Shown in pieces: positions 7,284-15,241 of a stretch of 22,923 nucleotides of DNA (position 1 is its first letter; the number at the start of each line of letters is the position of its first letter). The notes under the pieces were generated by a model, which saw only the letters and a list, made by a program, of their open reading frames with translations, made no database searches and was not told the origin of the DNA. The stretch is taken from NCBI GenBank assembly GCA_049646245.1, contig JBARVL010000088.1:1-22923 (forward strand), given 5' to 3'. The position numbers were made by a program, and so were the translations under genes. The stretch comes from Crinalium sp049646245. GTDB taxonomy: Bacteria > Cyanobacteriota > Cyanobacteriia > Cyanobacteriales > PCC-9333.

Positions 7284-8387
7284 TTAATTTAACCATTCTC
7301 GATTAATTTGGATACCTCTGCTTTCCATTGTTTGTTCAAATAAATCTGTAGGCAATGCTTGTTCTACAACCCAAACACCAGGCTTAGTGAGTTTGCCATC
7401 AAGCATTAGTTGAGCAAGACTGCCAGTACCGCAGGCGGCTGCAACTGATGTATTTTTATGTACTAAAGTTGAGCAATAACTTGCTGGTTGTCCATCCTTG
7501 CTACCCGTGACTTCAGAACGAATCGCTACGCCAACACCACTGAGTTTGTCAGTAAAATCGGTCATGCGGTGACTAACATGAGCAAGAAATTCAATTACTG
7601 CTGAATTTCTCAGCCAACTAGCGGGCCACCAGTGGGCAACACTCCAAGTAAGATAGTTGTAAAAATCTGGGACTGTACCAAATTTAGTAATTACAGTTTT
7701 GACAGGAAAGGTGTCTGGTAAGGTGAATGTTTCTGGCATATCGAACCAGTAAACACCAGTACGACCGTAAGGTGCTGGAAATTGAATCATTTCGCGATCG
7801 CTATAAGGTTTCACCATTTGCCACTTACCGTCTATCCACGACTCAAACTCACGGCGTAACCCCAAAAATGTCGTTCGCATCACCGTAACACCAGCACCAC
7901 CAGATCCAGCTACTACATAACTTAAGTGAATGCGTTCTGCTTCATCTAGTTGCTCTACGCCCTCTCGCACCATGCTATTAGAAATACCAGGGAAAATGCC
8001 TGTGTTAACAATTGCTGTAACCCCAGCAGTCTCAGCTTCAGGTTTGCAGTCAAGCACTTTACGAGTAAAAGAACGGTGATCGCTGACATCTAGATAGTTG
8101 ACACCTTGTTCTATGCAACTTTTAAGAACTTTAGCATCGCGGTAGTGAAACGGACCAGCACAATGAATTACCAGATTTGAGGATGCGATCGCATTTTTCA
8201 GGCTATCCTCCTCATCCAAATCTATTGCCAAAAATTTCACCTGCGAACCTAGCTGGGAACCTAACGCCGTTCCATTGCCTGAATTCCTGCCTGTAATAAT
8301 AATTTCAGCATCAGTATGGGCAATTAAATCTTGTGCCACACTGCTACCTATCCGTCCTGTCCCCCCAAGAATTAAAACTTTGTTCAT
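7284..8387 (-). CDS. Saccharopine dehydrogenase-family NAD(P)-binding oxidoreductase
   Basis: The 367-residue protein begins with a Rossmann dinucleotide motif, VLILGGTGRIGSSVA (4-18), and continues with the features of the saccharopine dehydrogenase/Lys9-like family: IDLDEEDSL, VIHCAGPF, GVNYLDVSD and VNTGIFPGISN. It is soluble or weakly membrane-associated. The actual substrate is unknown, because this family includes lysine and carboxynorspermidine enzymes and many uncharacterised reductases. The start at 8387 is set by the Rossmann fold, which begins within four residues. The 33 bases before the start are a tandem repeat of the TGATAATTG/TTAATTG type, with no Shine-Dalgarno. A TnpB element lies upstream, beyond that repeat. 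Confidence 0.8.
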   Translation of the reverse strand: MNKVLILGGTGRIGSSVAQDLIAHTDAEIIITGRNSGNGTALGSQLGSQVKFLAIDLDEEDSLKNAIASSNLVIHCAGPFHYRDAKVLKSCIEQGVNYLDVSDHRSFTRKVLDCKPEAETAGVTAIVNTGIFPGISNSMVREGVEQLDEAERIHLSYVVAGSGGAGVTVMRTTFLGLRREFESWIDGKWQMVKPYSDREMIQFPAPYGRTGVYWFDMPETFTLPDTFPVKTVITKFGTVPDFYNYLTWSVAHWWPASWLRNSAVIEFLAHVSHRMTDFTDKLSGVGVAIRSEVTGSKDGQPASYCSTLVHKNTSVAAACGTGSLAQLMLDGKLTKPGVWVVEQALPTDLFEQTMESRGIQINREWLN

Positions 8388-8420
8388 TGATAATTGTTAA
8401 TTGATAATTGTTAATTGATC
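8388..8420. repeat. TTAATTG/ATAATTG heptamer array abutting a start codon
   Basis: Alternating GATAATT and GTTAATT heptamers directly precede the start codon of the minus-strand oxidoreductase gene. The same repeat type occurs at 17622-17666 before the SDR gene. Confidence 0.75.
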
Positions 8421-8468
8421 CTATTTTTGCGTGTTTCTCTTCATCGGTAGTAAGAATGACATCTGATC

Positions 8469-8521
8469 TTTGACATCCTCCCCGCACTTCGCTATCGCTA
8501 TGTACGGGGATTCCAAACATC
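8469..8521 (-). ncRNA. Probable right-end omega/reRNA scaffold of TnpB copy 2
   Basis: The segment follows the tnpB stop and holds the hairpin CCCCG (8480-8484) with CGGGG (8505-8509). In copy 1 the same stem reads CTCCG/CGGAG, so one T-A pair became C-G with pairing preserved. The predicted guide would be the minus-strand sequence just outside 8469. Expression and ends are inferred. Confidence 0.4.
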
Positions 8522-9725
8522 ACTGTTTGGGTTTCCTCTTTCCACGATTTACCTTACACTGAGGAGTCTCCTCACCAGTGCAGAGAGTAGTATCTCCAGA
8601 GGCGTTTGACGTTACTGCTTGCCCAGCAGTACGGAGGCCTGTCTCAAGTATGTTCAGTGCAGCATTCCAGTCTCGATCAAGTACTGTCCCACAATGATGA
8701 CATTTATGCGTTCTAGTACTCAGAGATTTTTTCACAACCTCGCCACAGGTAGAACATTTCTGTGAAGTGTAGTGTGGTGTTACTGGTATCGTTAAAACAC
8801 CAAATACTTTCCCGAAATACTCTAGCCACCCACGAAAAATTGTCCAAGACGCATCAGTTATCGACTTGGACAATTTTTTATTTTTAACCATATTCCTCAC
8901 CTGTAAATCCTCGTAGGCTACTAAGTCTGCCGACTGGATGACGCACCTTGCTAATTTCACAGCAAAGTCTTTACGCTGCCTACTTACTTTCAGGTGTTTT
9001 CTACCTAAACGATTTCTCGCTTTGGCTCTGTTTTTGGAACCTTTGGTTGTTCTAGAAAGTCTCTTATTGAGTCGTTTTAAGGCTTTCTCAGACTTTCTTA
9101 AATAGCGAGGATTTTCAACTGTCTGCCCGTTTGAATCGGTATAGAAATGAGCTAGTCCTACATCTAAACCTATGGTTTTACCTGTAGGTTCTCTTTTTTC
9201 AACACGATTAACATCAAGGCAGATTTGTACATAGTACCCATCGGCTCTACGAACTACCCTAACCCTTTTAATTTGATTAAGTTGGTAGTAATGTAAATCG
9301 CGGGTTCCCCACATCCGAAATGTACCAGCACCAAAGCCATCGGTAAAAGTAATTTCACGCCTATCTTCTGATATCTTCCACCCACAAGTTTTGTACTCAG
9401 CAGATGCGTGAGTCATTAATTTGCGGAATTTTGGAAACCCTTTCAATCCTTGCTTTTTAGCTTTGCAGTTTTCGTAAAACCTAGCAATAGCTGACCATGC
9501 CCTTTCAGCAGAAGCCTGTCTAGCCATTGAGTTTAACTTCTTTGCCCAAGGATATTCCTTGGCGAGTATCTTGCAGTAATTGTTGAGGTCATACTTGTTC
9601 TTACCTGGATTATCCATCCAGTAGCGAATACAAGAGTTCCGAACAAAAAGGGCAGTCCGCAATACTTCATCAAGTATGCGATACTGCCCCTCTGTTCCCT
9701 TTAACTTGTATTCAAAAACTAGCAT
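8520..9725 (-). CDS. tnpB: RNA-guided endonuclease TnpB, copy 2
   Basis: The 401-residue protein is the paralogue of the one at 1509-2708. My hand alignment finds about 49 differences in 399 positions (roughly 88 % identity). All catalytic and zinc residues are kept: Asp188 in GLDVG, Glu272 in YEDL, Asp350/Asp352 in DRDWNAALNI, and Cys324, Cys327, Cys342, Cys345. Differences cluster in the C-terminal 40 residues, the part whose coding DNA also overlaps the expected guide-RNA scaffold. I start it at the ATG at 9723-9725, matching copy 1; an in-frame ATG three codons upstream is also possible. The reading frame is unbroken, so the element may still be active or only recently acquired. Confidence 0.92.
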   Translation of the reverse strand: MLVFEYKLKGTEGQYRILDEVLRTALFVRNSCIRYWMDNPGKNKYDLNNYCKILAKEYPWAKKLNSMARQASAERAWSAIARFYENCKAKKQGLKGFPKFRKLMTHASAEYKTCGWKISEDRREITFTDGFGAGTFRMWGTRDLHYYQLNQIKRVRVVRRADGYYVQICLDVNRVEKREPTGKTIGLDVGLAHFYTDSNGQTVENPRYLRKSEKALKRLNKRLSRTTKGSKNRAKARNRLGRKHLKVSRQRKDFAVKLARCVIQSADLVAYEDLQVRNMVKNKKLSKSITDASWTIFRGWLEYFGKVFGVLTIPVTPHYTSQKCSTCGEVVKKSLSTRTHKCHHCGTVLDRDWNAALNILETGLRTAGQAVTSNASGDTTLCTGEETPQCKVNRGKRKPKQ

Positions 9726-9894
9726 GACCAACAACTATATTTATGCTTTGTATATTAGCATAGATGGCAAAACAAGTGGATATCGAATCCACTTGTTTTG
9801 CCACCTTTCATCCCCAAGCTCCACTGCGTTTCGCACTCTTGTCTTCTCGGTGAATAGATAAAAAAGATGATTTTGGAGTTAAAGAAATAATTTT

Positions 9895-10104
9895 ATGCGT
9901 CGATTTGCTATTACGGTCTGGTATGGTGGTGTAGCATTGCTCTTCATCGGCATTTTTCTGATCCTGATAGGCATCGCGTCCTCAGCCTACATAATTTTGT
10001 TTGGAATCTTGTCTGTCTGGTTTGGCTTCTGGCTTTGTCAGCGTGGAGGCAAGCTATGGGTAGGTGATCGAAGTAACGGAAAAACTGCCAAAAAACTTAA
10101 ATAG
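9895..10104 (+). CDS. Small two-helix membrane protein, unknown function
   Basis: The 69-residue product has two closely spaced hydrophobic segments (about 5-28 and 31-48) and a basic tail ending KTAKKLK. It lies 41 bases after the left end of TnpB copy 2, so its native promoter may have been displaced, or transcription may start in the element. A GGAG at 9875-9878 is farther from the ATG than usual, so the ribosome site is weak. I do not recognise the family. The composition looks like a real membrane protein, but without a homologue I cannot exclude a chance reading frame. Confidence 0.5.
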   Translation: MRRFAITVWYGGVALLFIGIFLILIGIASSAYIILFGILSVWFGFWLCQRGGKLWVGDRSNGKTAKKLK

Positions 10105-10267
10105 AATCGCTTAATAATTTCCGCAATTTGTCAATCCGTAATTATACTGATTGAACTAATTAAGATTGTTTAAATATCCCTAATCTTTCCCTAGCCTGTG
10201 TCAATTTTATGTTGATAGGCTGGAAACAGGGGCGATTTTTTGATAAAGATTTACAAGCGATCGCACT

Positions 10268-10747
10268 TTACTCACTCTTCACTCGCACTTGCGATCGTAA
10301 TAAGATCCAACCCACGACTACCAAAACCGCACTTATAGCCAAAAATCCCAAATCCCAAGCAAGTTCATTTGCTCCTGACTTCACATGGTGAATGCCCAAA
10401 ATGTGGTGATCAATTAAACCCTCAATTAAATTAAAACTACCTGCACCAATAGCCAAACAAGCACCAAATATCTTAGGCGAACTCAAAATATTTCCCACCT
10501 GACTAGCACGCCAGAGCAAAACAAACCCAACAGCTATAACTATATATATCCCCCACAAAAATAATCCATCCCAAAGGGTATTTAATTCTAAATTAGAAGT
10601 GTTCGTCAGGGGTTTAACACTTGATAGCATATGATGCCATTTCAAAATTTTGTGCAGCACAATTCCATCAAATAATCCTGCTAGTCCTATTCCCAACAAA
10701 ATACCAGCAGCAATCATTAATTCAGAGTTATTTTGTGGTTTTTCCAT
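10268..10747 (-). CDS. DUF2243-family integral membrane protein
   Basis: The 159-residue protein has four hydrophobic segments (about 11-30, 61-80, 92-110 and 132-150). It carries the two histidine-rich blocks typical of DUF2243: GLFDGIVLHKILKWHHM (24-40) with His32, His38 and His39, and FNLIEGLIDHHILGIHHV (105-122) with Glu109, Asp113, His114, His115, His120 and His121. The paired blocks at membrane boundaries suggest a metal or haem site. The biochemical role of the family is not known to me. It is transcribed alone on the minus strand. The start ATG at 10747 begins a conventional membrane-protein N-terminus. Confidence 0.85.
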   Translation of the reverse strand: MEKPQNNSELMIAAGILLGIGLAGLFDGIVLHKILKWHHMLSSVKPLTNTSNLELNTLWDGLFLWGIYIVIAVGFVLLWRASQVGNILSSPKIFGACLAIGAGSFNLIEGLIDHHILGIHHVKSGANELAWDLGFLAISAVLVVVGWILLRSQVRVKSE

Positions 10748-10835
10748 ACAAGCTTTTGTAGATAACTCATTAATTTAATTGAGAGTAAAGCTTGTTAGGT
10801 AACTCAGCCATTGCACTAAAGTAGGATTTATAGCA

Positions 10836-10863
10836 GTAGAGACGCGAAATTTCGCGTCTCTAC
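10836..10863. repeat. 28-base GTAGAGACG palindrome, copy 2 of 4
   Basis: The halves GTAGAGACGCGAAA and TTTCGCGTCTCTAC are perfect reverse complements. It is identical to the copy at 19209-19236. It lies just 3' of the minus-strand ABC permease gene and upstream of the DUF2243 gene. Confidence 0.85.
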
Positions 10864-10902
10864 ATCATGCGCCTTTGTGACAAATGGTTTCAGAAATTGA
10901 GA

Positions 10903-11736
10903 TTAATTCTTAATGCCAGTTGTCGCAATACCACGAATAAACTGCCTTTGACCAATAATAAAGAGTAAAATCACTGGCACAGTAGCAATCACTACTGCTG
11001 CCATTAATAATTGCCAACTATTAGTAAATTGCTCTTGAAAATCTGCCAAAGCTAACTGCACTGTTCTTAACTCTGGTCGCGTTGTAAATACTAAAGGCTT
11101 AAATAAATCATTCCACTCACCAATAAAAGTAAAGAGAAACAGCGTCACCAAAGCTGGTCGAGATAACGGCAGCATGACGCGCCACAAAATTTGCAGTCGG
11201 TTAGCGCCATCAAGTGCCGCCGCTTCTTCTAATTCCACTGGGATAGTTAAAAAATATTGGCGCAAGAGAAAAATTCCAAATCCACTCGCTGCTGTTGGTA
11301 AAATTAATGCCCAGTAAGTGTTAATTAAATGTCCCCATTTCAATACTAAAAAAATCGGAATTACTAATATTTGAAACGGAATCACCAAAGTTGCTAAGAC
11401 AATCAGCAATACTGCTTGCCGTCCCCTAAATTTTAATCTTGCCAAAGCATAACCTGCTAATGCCGACGTGACAATTTGAAATCCTGTCACGGCTAAAGCT
11501 ACTAGGGTTGAATTAGCAAAGGCTAACAAAAAGTTACCACGCTGCCAAGCTGCCTGATAATTCGCTACAGTGAATTTGGATAGGGTTTGTCCAGGGGTAG
11601 CGCCAGTAGTTGTCAGGGAAGTAAGTAATACTACAGCTAGTGGTAACAATACTACAAATGCGATCGCCAGTAGTAAAACTAAACTTAGCGATTTCCAAAT
11701 GCTTACTGAAAGTTGGTATAAATGTGTTTTAGGCAT
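10903..11736 (-). CDS. ABC transporter permease, carbohydrate (MalG-like) type
   Basis: The 277-residue inner-membrane permease has six predicted hydrophobic helices and the cytoplasmic EAA loop that docks the ATPase, EAAALDGANRLQILW (171-185) ending in MLPLSRP. Its length and the loop sequence match the second permease of CUT1 sugar importers (MalG/UgpE-like). No binding protein, partner permease or ATPase gene lies next to it, so it is an orphan that must pair with subunits encoded elsewhere; the substrate is unknown. It is divergent from ado across 190 bases that should contain both promoters. The start at 11736 gives a normal short cytoplasmic N-terminus. Confidence 0.88.
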   Translation of the reverse strand: MPKTHLYQLSVSIWKSLSLVLLLAIAFVVLLPLAVVLLTSLTTTGATPGQTLSKFTVANYQAAWQRGNFLLAFANSTLVALAVTGFQIVTSALAGYALARLKFRGRQAVLLIVLATLVIPFQILVIPIFLVLKWGHLINTYWALILPTAASGFGIFLLRQYFLTIPVELEEAAALDGANRLQILWRVMLPLSRPALVTLFLFTFIGEWNDLFKPLVFTTRPELRTVQLALADFQEQFTNSWQLLMAAVVIATVPVILLFIIGQRQFIRGIATTGIKN

Positions 11737-11926
11737 TAATACTCATTTACGCTTATGCTTAGAGAATCAGATGGGATATTCTTCCAATTGGGGAACAGTT
11801 TAAACCAATGGTAAGGTCTAACATAGAAGTTTGTTAAGTTAAGTTAAACTACCATTTTGAATCTCACCCTCAAACAGGGTTGACCTATCTTGTATCCGAG
11901 TTAAGAACACAGGAGATAATCGGTTT

Positions 11927-12622
11927 ATGGCGCAAATTGCAGCCAGCTTAGAAATTGACTTCCAAAGCGAAACATATAAAGATGCCTATAGTCGCATCAA
12001 TGCGATCGTCATTGAAGGTGAACAAGAAGCATACGAAAATTACACTAAACTAGCTGAACTACTACCAGAATCTAAGGATGAGTTGATTCGCTTATCCAAA
12101 ATGGAGATGCGTCACAAGAAAGGATTTGAAGCTTGTGGTCGCAATCTTCAAGTTACAGCAGATTTAGAATTTGCCCGTAACTTTTTTTCTAGACTGCACG
12201 AAAACTTTAAGGTTGCAGCAGAAGCAGGTGAAATTGTCACCTGCTTGCTAATTCAATCACTGATTATAGAATGCTTTGCGATCGCAGCATACAACATCTA
12301 TATACCTGTAGCCGATGATTTCGCCCGCAAAATCACTGAAGGCGTAGTAAAAGATGAGTACACTCACCTAAATTTTGGTGAAGTTTGGCTAAAAGAACAC
12401 TTTGAAGAATCCAAAGCTGAACTAGAAACAGCCAATCGTCAAAACTTACCTATAGTCTGGCAGATGCTAAATCAAGTTGCCAAGGATGCTGGGGTTTTGG
12501 CAATGGAAAAAGATGCCTTAGTCGAAGACTTTATGATTGCCTACGGCGAAGCCCTGAGTAATATTGGCTTTACCACTCGCGATATCATGCGGATGTCAGC
12601 CTACGGTCTTACCGCAGCTTAG
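11927..12622 (+). CDS. ado: Aldehyde-deformylating oxygenase (alkane synthase)
   Basis: The 231-residue cytosolic ferritin-like di-iron enzyme converts Cn fatty aldehyde to Cn-1 alkane plus formate, using O2 and reductant. All six metal ligands are present at the expected spacing: Glu32, Glu60 and His63 (EMRH), Glu115, Glu144 and His147 (DEYTHLNFGE). Length is typical. A CAGGAG at 11909-11914 supports the ATG at 11927. The gene usually lies beside aar, its aldehyde supplier. Here it is separated from aar by an opposite-strand desaturase and a methyltransferase, about 2.6 kb in all. Downstream is a palindrome shared with the convergent desaturase gene. Confidence 0.97.
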   Translation: MAQIAASLEIDFQSETYKDAYSRINAIVIEGEQEAYENYTKLAELLPESKDELIRLSKMEMRHKKGFEACGRNLQVTADLEFARNFFSRLHENFKVAAEAGEIVTCLLIQSLIIECFAIAAYNIYIPVADDFARKITEGVVKDEYTHLNFGEVWLKEHFEESKAELETANRQNLPIVWQMLNQVAKDAGVLAMEKDALVEDFMIAYGEALSNIGFTTRDIMRMSAYGLTAA

Positions 12623-12643
12623 TAATCAAATCTCGCACGAAAT

Positions 12644-12671
12644 GTAGAGACGCGCCACTGCGCGGCTCTAT
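12644..12671. terminator. GTAGAGACG palindrome (copy 3 of 4) as shared terminator
   Basis: The arms GTAGAGACGCGC and GCGCGGCTCTAT pair around CACT with one mismatch. It fills the 51-base gap between the ado stop and the stop of the convergent desaturase gene, so it may act as a bidirectional terminator. It is a diverged member of the family at 6341, 10836 and 19209. Confidence 0.55.
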
Positions 12672-12673
12672 AT

Positions 12674-13795
12674 TTAATCTGGGCTAAAAGTACTTACCGA
12701 CTTTTCTCCTGACCAATCTGTAAAGGTAGTTTCATTTTTGTAATGTCTTGGAGTTTGTAATAACAAGCGCCAAGCAACAGCCCAATCTAAGATATATTTT
12801 TGGCTTTTTTCAGGATAATGAGTTGTGATTAACTCTTGAACCAAGGGATAATAATCAGAATTTATAGCTGGAAAAATATGATGTTCGGCGTGGTAAGAAA
12901 AATTGAAATGTAATAAATCAAAGATTTTAGGAACCCGCAGAGACAAACTATTAATTAGTGGATCATTAACAGTGGTCATTTGGCATAACATATGATTTGT
13001 ATAAATATAAAACATCACCCCAGCATAGCCAATTGCTATCGGTATAAAGTAACTCAAAATTAGTTTAATGGGGTGAAATTCTAGATATGCCATAATACCA
13101 AGGTGTATCATAAAGATTACCAAAGATTCCCAGGCGATCGCCCAACGGTCTTTAGCACTAACCGTAAACGCAGCAGGTACATAATCAACAGTTTCACGAT
13201 TAAACAACAACACAGAAGTTAAATTGCGAAAAGTGTGTACTCCCCATGCACTTGTCATACCCACCGTTAACCAAAAAGGATTCACCTCAGCAGAAGGGAC
13301 AAATAAATTTTGAATCCATTTTCCCCAAGTTTTAGATTGTCCGTCTAAATAATTGCGATCGGGGTCTCCAAAATCATTTGTATTACTGTGATGCACACGG
13401 TTATGAACAGATTTCCATAAAGTAGGTGGCATCCACAACATTGTTAATCCTAGTAAGCTGATTAGCCTCATCAGACGGGGGTTTCTCATCACACTACCGT
13501 GCATGAGGTCATGGGATGTAAATAGTAAAGCAATTACACTATTACCCATGACCACAGCCAAGGGTAAATATAGCCACAAACAATATACAGACCACTGATC
13601 CAACTTATCCGCAATTATCCAACCCAAAACCAAAATTACTAAATTAATCCACAAAATCACTAACTTGTTGATATTTGGGGCAAACGCCTCAGGGGGTATA
13701 AATGGGCGTAATTTTTTCGCGTACTGGGCTTGTGAAACTAGATTTGTATCTTCAGAAACAGGCATAAATTCGGAAAATTTGCTAATAACAGTCAT
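12674..13795 (-). CDS. Membrane fatty acid desaturase (three His-box, FA_desaturase family)
   Basis: The 373-residue protein has the three histidine boxes of membrane di-iron desaturases: HDLMH (95-99), HNRVHH (131-136) and HAEHH (302-306). An extra TNHMLCQ (266-272) precedes the third. Four or so hydrophobic helices occur at about 46-62, 72-92, 110-124 and 222-265. Such enzymes introduce double bonds (or occasionally hydroxyl groups) into acyl chains of lipids or acyl carriers, using ferredoxin in cyanobacteria. Regiospecificity cannot be read from sequence, and I do not assign it to desA, B, C or D. It is convergent with ado and divergent from the methyltransferase, with 101 bases between starts. 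The position inside the alkane cluster suggests, but does not prove, a role in modifying hydrocarbon precursors. Confidence 0.85.
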   Translation of the reverse strand: MTVISKFSEFMPVSEDTNLVSQAQYAKKLRPFIPPEAFAPNINKLVILWINLVILVLGWIIADKLDQWSVYCLWLYLPLAVVMGNSVIALLFTSHDLMHGSVMRNPRLMRLISLLGLTMLWMPPTLWKSVHNRVHHSNTNDFGDPDRNYLDGQSKTWGKWIQNLFVPSAEVNPFWLTVGMTSAWGVHTFRNLTSVLLFNRETVDYVPAAFTVSAKDRWAIAWESLVIFMIHLGIMAYLEFHPIKLILSYFIPIAIGYAGVMFYIYTNHMLCQMTTVNDPLINSLSLRVPKIFDLLHFNFSYHAEHHIFPAINSDYYPLVQELITTHYPEKSQKYILDWAVAWRLLLQTPRHYKNETTFTDWSGEKSVSTFSPD

Positions 13796-13896
13796 GGGCT
13801 AATTTTCAATTCTTAAATTTTTGATAAATAAAACGTCAAATCAAAAAAGCATTCTACACTGTACACTAAATCCCTAAGCTCAATGTAGAGGTAGTT

Positions 13897-15030
13897 ATGA
13901 CTTCTATTTCTTTTTGGCAAGATATGGAGAAATATATTCCTTTAGTAGGAGATGTACATATTAAAACCCCACTTGCATATCAGGCAACAAGAGGGGCTGT
14001 ATCCGTCGTTAACACGCTACAAATGGCGGCAGCAGAGGCTTACATAAATGGATTGGAAGTGCCAGATTTTATCCTAGAAGGGCTGTTTGATACTTTTATG
14101 CCCGTCTTTTTTCGTTATTTTCCATCACTCCTTGCACCTTATGATTGGGTTTTAAAAGAAACCGATCATCTTGCGGAAGGTTCAAAGGATTTGATGAAAC
14201 TCCAGTACGATCTTCCTCAAGGAATGCTGAACCAGATGTTGGGTGACGGACAACTCATTTATCCTAAATACAGCATGGCATTGTGGGAAAAAGGCGCATC
14301 TAACCTTGAACAAGCCCAAATGCAAATGATCGATGATGTCATTGAGAAACTAGACATCAAGGACGGAGATCGGATCTTAGATTTTGGATGTGGTTGGGGG
14401 TGCGTTCCAAATTACATCCTTTCCAAATTCCCCAATGTCACCTTTACAGGGATTAATTTGAGCCACGAACAATGCGAATATATGCGCGGCAAGATGAAAG
14501 ATCCCGCCAGCTACCTAAGTTCCGGTCGGTTTACTCTGTATGAAGGGGATTTGAATGATGCAAACTTTGAGACAAAATTTGATAAAATTCTTTCAATTGG
14601 GGTTTTTTGCCATGTAGGAAATTTAACGAAAGCTTTTGAGAAATTAGCGTCTTTCCTTAACGATCATGGTAAAGTTTTCATTCACATTATCACAGTCCGC
14701 ACCCCTAACCACATATCTAGCGTTTACACTCATCAATACATTTTTCCCCACGGTCGTTTCTGGAATTACGATGCTGTTCCTAGCCATAATAAAGACCTGA
14801 AGACCATTAACAGATGGTATTTAAATGGCTATAATTACTCGACAACTTTTGCCACTTGGTTGAAAAATTTTGACGAGCATCAGGCGAACATCAAAGATTT
14901 AGAATATGGGATGGATTATGCTAAGTTTCGTCGGATCTGGCGTTTTTATTTGATCTGGTTTGTTCGCAATTTTGCTAGTTGTAATGGCGAATACAATGGC
15001 AACGGTCAGTTTTTACTGGTTCATGCTTAG
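13897..15030 (+). CDS. SAM-dependent methyltransferase of the CFA synthase/CNMT class
   Basis: The 377-residue protein has an acyl-binding-like N-terminal domain (LQYDLPQGMLNQMLGD, 102-117, then YPKYSMALWEKG, 122-133) followed by the SAM-binding motif ILDFGCGWG (160-168). Its C-terminus (FRRIWRFYL, 344-352) is typical of cyclopropane fatty acid synthases and coclaurine-type N-methyltransferases. Compared with CFA synthase, the YSCAYW cysteine is Met127 and the FEHVG glutamate is Cys238 (VFCHVG, 236-241), while FIHI with His263 is kept. These positions bind the catalytic bicarbonate in CFA synthase, so ordinary cyclopropanation is doubtful. The gene lies upstream of aar, same strand, after a good GAGG Shine-Dalgarno (13886-13889). 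A role in methylating acyl or alkane substrates fits the context; an N-methyltransferase on a small molecule is the alternative. Confidence 0.85.
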   Translation: MTSISFWQDMEKYIPLVGDVHIKTPLAYQATRGAVSVVNTLQMAAAEAYINGLEVPDFILEGLFDTFMPVFFRYFPSLLAPYDWVLKETDHLAEGSKDLMKLQYDLPQGMLNQMLGDGQLIYPKYSMALWEKGASNLEQAQMQMIDDVIEKLDIKDGDRILDFGCGWGCVPNYILSKFPNVTFTGINLSHEQCEYMRGKMKDPASYLSSGRFTLYEGDLNDANFETKFDKILSIGVFCHVGNLTKAFEKLASFLNDHGKVFIHIITVRTPNHISSVYTHQYIFPHGRFWNYDAVPSHNKDLKTINRWYLNGYNYSTTFATWLKNFDEHQANIKDLEYGMDYAKFRRIWRFYLIWFVRNFASCNGEYNGNGQFLLVHA

Positions 15031-15032
15031 TT

Positions 15033-15068
15033 AGTGCGTTGGCGTAGCCTACCGTAGGTAATCGCACT
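15033..15068. repeat. Short interspersed palindromic repeat between methyltransferase and aar
   Basis: Outer arms AGTGCG (15033-15038) and CGCACT (15063-15068) enclose GGCGTAGCC/CGTAGG sequence. The same core is inserted in the IS left-end hairpin loop at 2766-2788, and a related GGCGAAGCC core lies at 83-110. Confidence 0.6.
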
Positions 15069-15081
15069 GACCAAGCATTAT

Positions 15082-15131
15082 TAAATCTGCTGATTTAGGA
15101 GTAGTTGATGCCAATTGGGTCAGCAGATTTA
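15082..15131 (+). promoter_or_regulatory. Long-loop stem that could mask a Shine-Dalgarno in the aar leader
   Basis: TAAATCTGCTGA (15082-15093) and TCAGCAGATTTA (15120-15131) are perfect 12-base complements. The 26-base loop carries TTTAGGAGTAGTTGATG, that is, a consensus AGGAG and the ATG of a 30-codon reading frame. If transcribed, the stem would present or hide this ribosome site. The structure lies about 110-160 bases before aar. A regulatory role is inference; it could also be a transcription-attenuating or stabilising hairpin. Confidence 0.35.
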
Positions 15132-15200
15132 CACTTTCGCTCAGAGGAGGGGCAATTTTTTGTACAATTGTTAAGAGGTTTTAACGATTTTCATCTTTAA
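15108..15200 (+). CDS. Possible 30-residue leader peptide or small protein upstream of aar
   Basis: The ATG at 15108 follows AGGAG (15097-15101) at workable spacing and opens a 30-codon frame ending with TAA at 15198-15200. The peptide starts MPIGSADLHFRSEEG and ends GFNDFHL. It ends 41 bases before the aar start. No family is recognised and there is no hydrophobic helix. It could be a translated leader for aar, a small protein, or chance. The good ribosome site, set in a stem-loop, is the main reason to list it. Confidence 0.25.
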   Translation: MPIGSADLHFRSEEGQFFVQLLRGFNDFHL

Positions 15201-15241
15201 TCCTAATCCCGCCTGAGCCACAGGTATACCCACAGCAATTC

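Larger units (their letters stand above)
8469..9853 (-). mobile_element. TnpB-only IS200/IS605-type element, copy 2
   Basis: This is the sister of the element at 1453-2859, in the same orientation, with the same left-end (TCACCGAGAAGACAAGAG) and right-end (GGATGTCAAA) sequences in tnpB orientation. It is about 1.39 kb and carries only tnpB. In both copies the sequence just outside the left end contains TTTTATC within about 10 bases, which might be part of the target or TAM, though the exact boundary is unclear. Its subterminal hairpin lacks the small-repeat insertion seen in copy 1. Confidence 0.75.

Noticed and set aside
10209..10391. 60-codon plus-strand reading frame
   Set aside because: It overlaps the DUF2243 gene antisense, which has clear family motifs.
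13897..15030. Horizontal acquisition of the methyltransferase, suggested by absence of GCGATCGC within the gene
   Set aside because: The native-looking aar next to it also lacks the octamer, so absence over about 1 kb is not informative.
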